Shown piece by piece: positions 1 through 5,180 of a stretch of DNA of 5,276 nucleotides (positions are counted from its first letter, which is position 1; every line of letters begins with the position of its first letter). This DNA comes from Methanobrevibacter sp. (GTDB lineage Archaea; Methanobacteriota; Methanobacteria; Methanobacteriales; Methanobacteriaceae). A model generated the notes under the pieces. It did not search any database. It was not told the DNA's origin and saw nothing but the letters and a program-made list of their open reading frames with translations. The stretch lies in NCBI GenBank assembly GCA_031289975.1, contig JAITOM010000234.1, positions 1 to 5,276 on the forward strand, in the 5' to 3' direction. The position numbers were made by a program, and so were the translations under genes.

Positions 1-238
1 TTTTTTAAAAATAAATATTATTAAAAAATAGCAAAAATTAGAAATTTTTTGACTTATAAAATCATAGATTTTATAAATATTAATTTAAAATTATTTATAT
101 TAATTAAAATAAATTAAAATATAATTATATTATTTAAAATTTAAAATTATAGATTTTTATAAACCGATATTAAAAATTAAATAATTTAATAAAAAAATTA
201 TCATTTTAAAATTTAAGAACTTTTTCATAAGGACTATA
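1..238 (+). repeat. AT-rich dispersed repeat, copy A1 (probably cut by the window edge)
   Basis: This non-coding segment recurs twice more in the window, in direct orientation at about 3294-3493 (A2) and inverted at about 4909-5158 (A3). Positions 1-97 match the complement of 5035-5131 without a mismatch, read base by base. After that the copies differ by small indels and converge again at the right end, where TTAAGAACTT (213-222) is shared by all three. A hairpin with 10-bp arms (54-63 and 67-76, loop ATA) lies inside. A2 and A3 continue further left, to a GGTTTTGATAA end, so A1 is probably truncated at base 1. No coding capacity is visible. It looks like a non-autonomous, MITE-like element; that is inference, as no transposase is present. 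Confidence 0.8.
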
Positions 239-394
239 AATAATAAATTATGGATAAAAATTAATATCTAAACATTATATCTATTTATCAACAACTATTG
301 TATCTACTCTATTAATTAAAAATAAGATTTATATTCTACGAATTCTTTAATTATTAGAAATAATATTTTAAGATTATTTGAAAAGGTAATAACT
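239..394. other. Leader region of nop5
   Basis: This is AT-rich non-coding sequence between repeat A1 and the Nop5 start. A possible archaeal TATA element, TTTATATT, lies at 328-335, preceded by purines that could serve as a BRE. That would put transcription start near 355-360 and leave a leader of about 35-40 bases. In DNA this AT-rich such matches are common by chance, so the assignment is weak. A short ribosome binding site, AGGT within AAAAGGTAAT, sits at 384-387, seven bases before the ATG at 395. Nothing else was seen. Confidence 0.3.
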
Positions 395-1582
395 ATGGAA
401 GCATTCATATCACTTTGTATTGGTGGCTTTGTAGCATTTGATAAAAATCTTAAAATAATTGATTATGAAAGCTTTAAAGATAATGAAATTCATTTAAAGA
501 TAATAGAAAACTTAAACAATGAAATCTTAGATGAAGAAATAAATATTATAAATAAAATATCTAATGAATATTCAATAATTAACATCGAATCAAATAAAAA
601 GCTTTCTGATTATAAAACAAATATTAATGATTTAAATAATCTTGAAATAAAATTAAACACTACGAATATTGGAGGTGAATATCTAAGAGAAAATTTAGAA
701 AAGATTTTATTGTATATTGGTTTTGAAAGTAAAGAAAAAGTAAGAAAAATGATTGTGGATAATCATAATAGAATAGCAAGATTAAAAATGAAAGAATCTT
801 CTCAAGAAGAGGATAAATTACTTATTCAGAGTATAAATGCTATTGATGAAATTGATGAAGCTGTTAGTAAACTTGTAGAGAGAATAAGAGAATGGTACGC
901 AATTTATTTTCCAGAACTTGAAATAATCCATAAGAATGAAACTTATGTTAAATTAATAGCTAATATCGGAGATAGAGAGGAAATAATAAAAAATCATCTT
1001 GAAGAACATGAAATATCTATTGATGTTAGTAATGGGGCGGATATTGAAATTGAAGATCTTGAAATGGTTAAAGGTTTTGGAAAATCTATAAAAAGTTTGC
1101 AGGAATCAAGAAAAGCTATTGATGAATATATTGATATTAAAATGAATAAAATAGCTCCAAATTTAAAAAATTTAGTGGGTTCTTCACTTGGAGCCAAATT
1201 AATTGCTCATGTTGGAAGCATGAAAAAATTAGCTCTCTATCCATCAGGAACTATACAGATATTGGGTGCTGAAAAAGCATTATTTAGACATTTTAAAACT
1301 GGAGAGAATCCTCCAAAACATGGAATAATTTTCCAACATCCTAATGTTAGGACTTCAAAATGGTGGGTTCGTGGAAAAATAGCCAGAACACTCGCTTTAA
1401 AAATATCTCTTTCAATTAGAAAGGATTATTTTAATGGAAACTTAGATGAGAAAATTAAGGAAGATTTTATAGAAAAAATAGAAAAAATTAAAAAAGATAA
1501 TCCTTTTCCAAAAAAATCAAGTAAAAAATTAAAAAAGCCTAAATCTAAAAATAAGAAGACTAAAAGAAAAGGCAAAAAATAA
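395..1582 (+). CDS. nop5: Nop5 (NOP56/NOP58-like), box C/D sRNP scaffold protein
   Basis: Archaeal Nop5 is the core scaffold of the box C/D small ribonucleoprotein. It dimerises through a coiled coil, binds fibrillarin with its N-terminal domain, and binds the L7Ae-RNA kink-turn surface with its Nop domain, thereby guiding 2'-O-methylation of rRNA and tRNA. The 395-residue protein shows all parts in order: an N-terminal domain starting MEAFISLCIGGFVAFD (about 1-105), a charged helical coiled-coil region (about 110-220), and a well-conserved Nop domain (about 225-345) with GSSLGAKLIAHVGS (262-275), GAEKALFRH (291-299), HGIIFQHP (309-316) and SKWWVRGKIAR (321-331). A lysine-rich tail (about 362-395) is typical of the family and presumably contacts RNA. 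The start at 395 has an AGGT site seven bases upstream and matches the family N-terminus. The next gene is its partner fibrillarin, as expected, although the spacer is longer than usual. Confidence 0.96.
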   Translation: MEAFISLCIGGFVAFDKNLKIIDYESFKDNEIHLKIIENLNNEILDEEINIINKISNEYSIINIESNKKLSDYKTNINDLNNLEIKLNTTNIGGEYLRENLEKILLYIGFESKEKVRKMIVDNHNRIARLKMKESSQEEDKLLIQSINAIDEIDEAVSKLVERIREWYAIYFPELEIIHKNETYVKLIANIGDREEIIKNHLEEHEISIDVSNGADIEIEDLEMVKGFGKSIKSLQESRKAIDEYIDIKMNKIAPNLKNLVGSSLGAKLIAHVGSMKKLALYPSGTIQILGAEKALFRHFKTGENPPKHGIIFQHPNVRTSKWWVRGKIARTLALKISLSIRKDYFNGNLDEKIKEDFIEKIEKIKKDNPFPKKSSKKLKKPKSKNKKTKRKGKK

Positions 1583-1756
1583 TTGTAAATGAAGAATATA
1601 AATCAATTGGTAGAATTACTAAAGATGTAATTCTTAATGAATTGTTTCATTCATTGATGAACTTGAAATTAATATAATGAATGAACTTTAAAAGATTGGA
1701 GAACAGTGATTAAAATTTAAATGTTTGATTAAATTATCACAATGAGGATTGGACTA
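1583..1756. other. Long spacer between nop5 and the fibrillarin gene
   Basis: In many archaea these two genes overlap or nearly touch; here 174 bases separate them if fibrillarin starts at 1757. A stop-free frame of 37 codons runs from 1564 to a TAA at 1675-1677, in a different frame from Nop5. Its non-overlapping part begins VNEEYKSIGRITKDVI, which I do not recognise, and it has no convincing start or ribosome binding site. It may be a gene remnant or chance. A small hairpin (AATGAA at 1636-1641, TTCATT at 1646-1651) and a direct repeat ATGAACTT (1657-1664 and 1681-1688) are also present. No clear promoter or terminator was seen. Confidence 0.4.
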
Positions 1757-2425
1757 ATGGAAATCTATTTAAAAGAAGATCAAATAGCTACTAAAAATTT
1801 ATCTCCAGGATTAAGAGTTTATGGGGAGAAATTAATAATTGAAAATCAGCTTATAAATGATAGTGAAGTTGAAACTGAATATAGGCTTTGGAATCCTTAT
1901 AGGTCAAAGTTAGCAGGAGCCTTATTAAATGGAATGTCAAAATTAAATCTTAAAAATGATTATAAAATCCTATATCTTGGAGCATCAACTGGAACAACGG
2001 TTTCTCATATATCAGATATTATCTATGATGGTTTAATATATGCTGTTGAATTTTCGCCAGTTACAATGAGAAAATTAACAAGATTAGCAGATCATAGACA
2101 GAATATAGCTCCAATATTGGCTGATGCTAACAAACCAAAGAATTATATTAGTTTAGTTGAAAAAGTAGATTTTATATATTGTGATGTTGCCCAACCAAAC
2201 CAAAGCGGCATATTCATGAATAATATTAACTTATTTTTAAAAGAAGAAGCAAATGGATTAATTACTATTAAAGCTCGTAGTATTGATGTTAGTAAAAATC
2301 CGAAAAAAGTTTTTAAAGAAGAAGAAAAAAAATTAATAAATAGAGGATTTAGAATTTTAGAGAAAATAAAACTTGAACCTTATGAAAAAGACCATCTTGC
2401 TCTATTAGTTGAGAAAATTCTATAA
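1757..2425 (+). CDS. flpA: Fibrillarin-like rRNA/tRNA 2'-O-methyltransferase
   Basis: This is the catalytic subunit of the box C/D sRNP. It transfers a methyl group from S-adenosylmethionine to the ribose 2'-OH of the RNA position selected by the guide. The 222-residue protein has a short N-terminal beta domain (about 1-50) and a Rossmann methyltransferase fold with the SAM-binding motif YLGASTGTT (73-81), the acidic strand end AVEFSP (96-101), ADANKP (122-127) and DVAQPNQ (143-149). The catalytic tetrad K-D-K-H of the family is intact: K51 in NPYRSKL, D143, K172 in IKARSID and H213 in EKDH. An in-frame ATG at 1742 would add five residues. I prefer 1757 because GAGGAT (1744-1749) is a plausible ribosome binding site for it and MEIYLKED resembles related N-termini. 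It is probably co-transcribed with nop5, and Nop5 recruits it into the complex. Confidence 0.95.
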   Translation: MEIYLKEDQIATKNLSPGLRVYGEKLIIENQLINDSEVETEYRLWNPYRSKLAGALLNGMSKLNLKNDYKILYLGASTGTTVSHISDIIYDGLIYAVEFSPVTMRKLTRLADHRQNIAPILADANKPKNYISLVEKVDFIYCDVAQPNQSGIFMNNINLFLKEEANGLITIKARSIDVSKNPKKVFKEEEKKLINRGFRILEKIKLEPYEKDHLALLVEKIL

Positions 2426-2620
2426 TATAAATCATTTTCTATTGTTATTAAAAAAGATTAATAAATTAAAAATTTCAAATCATTTAAATAGCTATTAAAA
2501 ATAGTAAAATATTTTGTTTAATTTTAGTAAAATTTTATTGCAAACATTTAAATATAATCAAAATAAAAACATTTAATATTATAATATTATTTATTAAAAA
2601 CTTATTCTATAAATTAATTT

Positions 2621-2633
2621 GAGCATATAAATA
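2621..2633 (+). promoter_or_regulatory. Possible archaeal promoter for L44e-S27e
   Basis: TATAAATA at 2626-2633 is preceded by GAGCA, an acceptable BRE-TATA arrangement. Initiation would fall near 2655-2660, giving a leader of about 100 bases. A competing candidate, TTTAAATA at 2694-2701, would give a leader of about 40 bases. Background AT content makes either match weak; only the existence of a promoter somewhere in this gap is likely. Confidence 0.3.
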
Positions 2634-2751
2634 ATTATTATTCTATATTTTTATCTATTGAATATCTTATTTATTTAGATTAGTTATTATTTCTTTAAAT
2701 AAGTTTATTTTCAGATGATATAATAATTATATGGAAATTTTATCAAATGTT

Positions 2752-2757
2752 GGTGAT
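2752..2757 (+). promoter_or_regulatory. Ribosome binding site that decides the L44e start
   Basis: GGTGAT ends three bases before the ATG at 2761 and is complementary to the usual archaeal 16S rRNA 3' end. The upstream in-frame ATG at 2731 has only AT-rich sequence before it, so 2761 is the better start and gives the family length of 92 residues. Confidence 0.7.
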
Positions 2758-2760
2758 ACA

Positions 2761-3039
2761 ATGAAAATTCCAAAAGAAAGAAGAACATATTGTCCAAGTT
2801 GTAAGAAACATACTGTTCATGAAGTATTAATTGCAAAAAAAAGAAAAGCAAGTGAATTAAAATGGGGTCAAAGACAATTTAGAAGAGTCACTGCTGGTTA
2901 CAGAGGTTATCCAAGACCACTACCTTCAGGAAACAAACCTGTCAAAAAGTTAGATTTAAGATTAAAATGTAAAGAATGTGGGAAATCACATATAGGCTCA
3001 TCATTTAGAACAGGAAAAATAGAATTTATAACTCAATAG
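2761..3039 (+). CDS. rpl44e: Large ribosomal subunit protein eL44 (L44e)
   Basis: L44e is a zinc-binding protein of the archaeal/eukaryal large ribosomal subunit, located near the tRNA exit site. The 92-residue product begins MKIPKERRTYCPSCKKHTVH and carries two CxxC pairs, C11-C14 and C70-C73 (KCKECGKSH), which together form the zinc site. The middle (about 24-66) is the basic, glycine/proline-rich loop of the family, including KWGQRQFRRVTAGYRGYPRP. The start at 2761 is chosen over 2731 because of the GGTGAT site just upstream and because it gives the normal length. S27e follows after only eight bases, and its ribosome binding site overlaps this gene's stop codon, so the two are almost certainly one transcript. 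The L44e-S27e pair followed by aIF2-alpha is a widely conserved archaeal arrangement. Confidence 0.96.
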   Translation: MKIPKERRTYCPSCKKHTVHEVLIAKKRKASELKWGQRQFRRVTAGYRGYPRPLPSGNKPVKKLDLRLKCKECGKSHIGSSFRTGKIEFITQ

Positions 3040-3047
3040 GTGATATA

Positions 3048-3227
3048 ATGGTAATACATAGAAAAGGACAGTTTTTAAGAGTTCGATGTTTAGATTGTGA
3101 TAATGAACAAATTGTTTTCAACAAAGCAGCATCCAATGTTAAATGTATTATTTGTGGAAAAACAATTGTTAAGTCTTTAGGTGGAAAATCTAAAATCATG
3201 GCTAAAATCACTGAAGTAATAAGATAA
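3048..3227 (+). CDS. rps27e: Small ribosomal subunit protein eS27 (S27e)
   Basis: S27e is a small zinc-binding protein of the archaeal/eukaryal small ribosomal subunit. The frame encodes 59 residues beginning MVIHRKGQFLRVRCLDCDNE. The four zinc ligands form two CxxC pairs with the family spacing, C14-C17 and C33-C36 (VKCIICGKTIV), followed by the conserved GGKSKI (45-50) and a short C-terminal strand ending ITEVIR. The length is about normal for the family. The ribosome binding site AGGTGAT (3038-3044) overlaps the end of L44e, which points to translational coupling. In related archaea aIF2-alpha normally follows within a few bases. Here a terminator-like hairpin and a repeat copy intervene, so S27e may be the last gene of its transcript. 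Confidence 0.95.
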   Translation: MVIHRKGQFLRVRCLDCDNEQIVFNKAASNVKCIICGKTIVKSLGGKSKIMAKITEVIR

Positions 3228-3244
3228 ATTAAAGTAATAAAATA

Positions 3245-3285
3245 AGTTTTTATTAATTAAAAAACTATTTTTACAATTTTTTTAA
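3245..3285 (+). terminator. Possible terminator after S27e
   Basis: AGTTTTT (3245-3251) and AAAAACT (3260-3266) form a 7-bp stem with an 8-base loop, followed by T-rich sequence including ATTTTT and a run of seven T near 3279-3285. Archaeal termination depends mostly on the T tracts, so the tracts matter more than the weak A/T stem. Its place, 18 bases after the S27e stop, fits the end of the L44e-S27e transcript. Confidence 0.4.
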
Positions 3286-3293
3286 TATATGGT

Positions 3294-3493
3294 GGTTTTG
3301 ATAAAGTTCTTAATAAATAACTTTTAAAAATAAATATTATTAAAAGATATTAACTTAAAATTGTTTATATTAATCAAATTATATTTATATTATTTAAAAT
3401 TTATAGATTTTCATAAGGTGATATTTAAAATTAAATAACTTAATAAAAAAAATTATCATTTTAAAATTTAAGAACTTCTCCATAAGAATCATA
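3294..3493 (+). repeat. AT-rich dispersed repeat, copy A2, between S27e and aIF2-alpha
   Basis: This is the second copy of the A repeat, in the same orientation as A1. Its left end, GGTTTTGATAAAGTTCTTAA, matches the outer end of A3 (GGTTTTGATAACATTCTAA on the minus strand). Its right part matches A1 and A3 closely, including the shared TTATCATTTTAAAATTTAAG and the following AACTT. The ends carry a 10-bp perfect inverted repeat, AAGTTCTTAA (3304-3313) and TTAAGAACTT (3468-3477). About 48 bases present in A1 and A3, including their hairpin, are missing here. Terminal inverted repeats, small size and no coding capacity suggest a MITE-like element. Target-site duplication was not evident by eye. 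Confidence 0.78.
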
Positions 3494-3564
3494 TTAATTT
3501 ATTTCTTAAATTAATAAAGCAAATTTTAAAATTTAAAATAATTTTTTTATTACTACTAATTTAT

Positions 3565-3570
3565 AGGGGG
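3565..3570 (+). promoter_or_regulatory. Ribosome binding site of aIF2-alpha
   Basis: AGGGGG lies eight bases before the ATG at 3579 and is one of the few G-rich spots in the region. It supports this start and suggests efficient translation. It lies outside the repeat copy, so the insertion left the translation signal intact. Confidence 0.65.
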
Positions 3571-3578
3571 TTGAATAA

Positions 3579-4358
3579 ATGGTAAGAAAAAGTCATGAGT
3601 GGCCAAAGGAAGGTGAACTTATAGTAGCTACGGTATACAAAGTTTTTAACTATGGCGCATTTGCAAAACTTGAAGAATACCCAGATAAAGAAACATTTAT
3701 CCATATATCTGAAGTTTCAGCAGGATGGGTTAAAAATATCAGAGATTATGTTCGTGAAAATCAAAAAATTGTAGCACGTGTATTACGAGTAACCCCAAAA
3801 AAAGGGCATGTGGATGGTTCTCTAAAAAGAATAAGAGAAGATCAAAGAACAAAAAAAATTCAGCAATGGAAAATAGAACAGAAAGCAGAAAAATTTTTAG
3901 AATTAGTTGCTAAAAGTTTAAATAAAGATTTAAACAAGGCTTATGAAGAAGTAGGCTATGAGCTTATGGATATTTTTGGAGATATTTATGGTGCATTTGA
4001 AAGTTCTGCAGAAGAAGGAGCATCTGTTCTTATAGATGAAGGGATTAATGAAGATTGGGCAAAAGCTATTGCAGAGATAGCTGCTAATAACATAAGTCCT
4101 CCAGAAGTTCAAATAACAGGATATATTGATTTACAGACTTATGCACCTAATGGTGTTGAAATTATTAAAGAAGCTCTTAAAGCTATTGAAAGTGATGATA
4201 TTCAAGTAAGAACTATTGGAGCTCCAAGATATAGGGTCACAGTTAAATCTCCTGACTATATAGTGGCTGAAAAGATTTTAAAAGATTCTACTCAAAAAGC
4301 TATTAAAATCATTGAAAAATCTAAAGGAACAGGAGAATTTTTACGTGAATTAGAGTAA
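3579..4358 (+). CDS. eif2a: Translation initiation factor aIF2, alpha subunit
   Basis: aIF2-alpha joins aIF2-gamma (and beta) in the heterotrimer that brings methionyl initiator tRNA to the small ribosomal subunit; the alpha subunit strengthens tRNA binding. The 259-residue protein has the three family domains: an S1-type OB fold (about 10-86) with GELIVATVYKVFNYGAFAKL, FIHISEVS and GHVDGSLKRI; a helical domain (about 88-170); and a C-terminal alpha/beta domain (about 174-259) beginning PPEVQITGYIDLQTYAPNG and containing GAPRYRVTVKSPDY. Length and domain order are normal. The segment around S44/S47 (HISEVSAGW) aligns with the region that carries regulatory Ser51 in eukaryotes but lacks its arginine-rich context. 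Two departures from the usual archaeal layout are that a repeat separates it from S27e and that no Nop10 gene follows it in the remaining 918 bases. Confidence 0.96.
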   Translation: MVRKSHEWPKEGELIVATVYKVFNYGAFAKLEEYPDKETFIHISEVSAGWVKNIRDYVRENQKIVARVLRVTPKKGHVDGSLKRIREDQRTKKIQQWKIEQKAEKFLELVAKSLNKDLNKAYEEVGYELMDIFGDIYGAFESSAEEGASVLIDEGINEDWAKAIAEIAANNISPPEVQITGYIDLQTYAPNGVEIIKEALKAIESDDIQVRTIGAPRYRVTVKSPDYIVAEKILKDSTQKAIKIIEKSKGTGEFLRELE

Positions 4359-4479
4359 TCTAATTTGTGCTCTTCCGTCTATTATTTTTATCAAATTTCT
4401 AAGTTTTAGATTAAATTTCGGGGGATTAACTAATTAAATTAATTTTAAACAACTTAAATATTTTTAATAGATATAATGG

Positions 4480-4615
4480 GTGGTGTAAAATTAGCATGGA
4501 TTTTTACAGTTAAAAAATTAAGAAAATCGAAGACTTTTCGTTTCTAACTTTAAAAAATATAAAATTAAGAAAACATGCTAAAAATTTGATAACATGTATA
4601 TGGTCTAAATTTTTT
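4480..4615 (+). ncRNA. Possible structured non-coding RNA
   Basis: An 8-bp perfect stem, TTAGCATG (4491-4498) with CATGCTAA (4574-4581), encloses a bulged inner hairpin: AGTTA (4508-4512) with TAACT (4545-4549), GAAA (4522-4525) with TTTC (4541-4544), and CGAA (4528-4531) with TTCG (4537-4540). The right-hand strand of the inner stem is contiguous over 13 bases. A TATA-like TTAAATAT (about 4454-4461) lies about 25 bases before the proposed 5' end, and six T at 4610-4615 could end the transcript. I recognise no known RNA family, no box C/D pair and no tRNA fold. The pieces are suggestive but each could arise by chance. Confidence 0.2.
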
Positions 4616-4645
4616 CTGCCTAAAAATTAAAATTGGATTTAAATC

Positions 4646-4666
4646 TCCATCCTCTTTTTATAGTGC
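4646..4666 (+). repeat. Left arm of a 21-bp inverted repeat
   Basis: The arm reads TCCATCCTC, five T, then ATAGTGC. Its complement recurs at 5160-5180 with 20 of 21 bases matching. The two arms bound about 535 bp holding element B and repeat copy A3. G/C-containing words such as CCATCC are rare in this non-coding DNA, so the match is unlikely to be chance. Confidence 0.75.
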
Positions 4667-4668
4667 AA

Positions 4669-4910
4669 TATAATGTTTTGTTAAATTATTTTCTTTTTAT
4701 TTATAGTGTTTTGTATAATTAATTTTTTATATTAATTCAAAAAATTTTTTGCAAATTAATTTTTTTAAATATTAATATTTACTCTTTTAAATTTAATTTA
4801 AAGAAACAAAAATAATTTTTGATTGCAAATATTTAATTGAATTTTAAATAAAGAATTTTAAATAAATTAATATATAAATAAAAGAAAATAATTTTGCAGA
4901 ACACTATGTA
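4669..4910. repeat. Element B, about 240 bp with long inverted ends
   Basis: The left end (4669-4705, containing TGTTTTGTTAAATTATTTTC) matches the complement of the right end (4873-4910, which read on the minus strand contains AGTGTTCTGCAAAATTATTTTC), with about five mismatches and one gap over roughly 37 bases. Immediately inside the left arm, 4702-4720 repeats the tip (TATAGTGTTTTGTATAATT) and also pairs with the right tip. The left end therefore appears duplicated, or two element ends are stacked. The interior is AT-rich and non-coding, with related TTGCAAAT words at about 4750 and 4824. It resembles a small MITE-like element of a different family from repeat A. The right tip abuts A3. Confidence 0.6.
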
Positions 4911-5158
4911 TAGTCATTATAGAAAAGTTCTTAAATTTTAAAATGATAATTTTTTTTATTAAGTTATTTTAATTTTAAATATTATTTCATGATAATCTAT
5001 AATTTTAAATAATATTAATATATTTTAATTAATGTAAATAATTTTAAATTAATATTTATAAAATCTATGATTTTATAAGTCAAAAAATTTCTAATTTTTG
5101 CTATTTTTTAATAATATTTATTTTTAAAAAAATTATTTATTAGAATGTTATCAAAACC
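4909..5158 (-). repeat. AT-rich dispersed repeat, copy A3, inverted
   Basis: This is the complete-looking third copy of the A repeat, in opposite orientation to A1 and A2. On the minus strand it runs from GGTTTTGATAAC (outer end at 5158) to the shared TTAAGAACTT (4925-4934) and a GACTATA tail that A1 also has. Bases 5035-5131 are identical to the complement of 1-97. It retains the internal hairpin (about 5056-5078) that A2 lacks. Its outer end directly touches the right 21-bp arm at 5160, so it lies nested inside the 535-bp bounded unit. Confidence 0.8.
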
Positions 5159-5159
5159 G

Positions 5160-5180
5160 GCACTGTAAAAAGAGGATGGA
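5160..5180 (-). repeat. Right arm of the 21-bp inverted repeat
   Basis: The arm reads GCACTGTA, four further A, then GAGGATGGA, the complement of 4646-4666 except for one base. Read rightward from 5159 it starts GGCACTGT, a string resembling some IS6-family ends. That is only a short resemblance, and no transposase is present. The sequences outside the two arms diverge and show no clear target duplication. Confidence 0.75.

Larger units (their letters stand above)
2426..2760. other. Intergenic region between the fibrillarin and L44e genes
   Basis: These 335 bases are extremely AT-rich and contain no gene I can support. Two weak hairpins near the start (CTATT/AATAG at 2492-2504 and AATTTT/AAAATT at 2520-2534, with T-rich sequence following) could help end transcription of the fibrillarin gene. 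An in-frame ATG at 2731 could extend L44e by ten residues but lacks a good ribosome binding site and is not favoured. None of the three A-repeat copies falls here. Confidence 0.5.
3228..3578. other. Intergenic region between S27e and aIF2-alpha
   Basis: These 351 bases hold no gene. From left to right they contain a possible hairpin terminator (3245-3285), repeat copy A2 (about 3294-3493), and about 85 bases of AT-rich leader before the aIF2-alpha start. The only strong signal in that leader is the AGGGGG ribosome binding site at 3565-3570. I could not pick out a single convincing TATA box, although aIF2-alpha probably needs its own promoter here. Confidence 0.6.

Noticed and set aside
994..1197. 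67-codon frame on the minus strand inside nop5
   Set aside because: It is an antisense shadow of the strongly conserved Nop5 Nop-domain region, with no ribosome binding site or family resemblance.
1653..1690. TTGATGA resembling a box C motif, prompting a C/D guide RNA search
   Set aside because: No box D (CTGA) or internal C'/D' pair lies at suitable distance, so a C/D sRNA is not supported.
3026..3211. 61-codon minus-strand frame over S27e
   Set aside because: The plus strand here clearly encodes S27e with its four zinc cysteines; the minus frame is a shadow.
3930..4112. 60-codon minus-strand frame inside aIF2-alpha
   Set aside because: It is antisense to the helical domain of aIF2-alpha and shows no independent gene signals.
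4476..4547. Small plus-strand frame beginning MGGVKLAWIF, 23 codons
   Set aside because: It has no ribosome binding site, is very short, and overlaps the candidate RNA stem; there is no evidence that it is translated.
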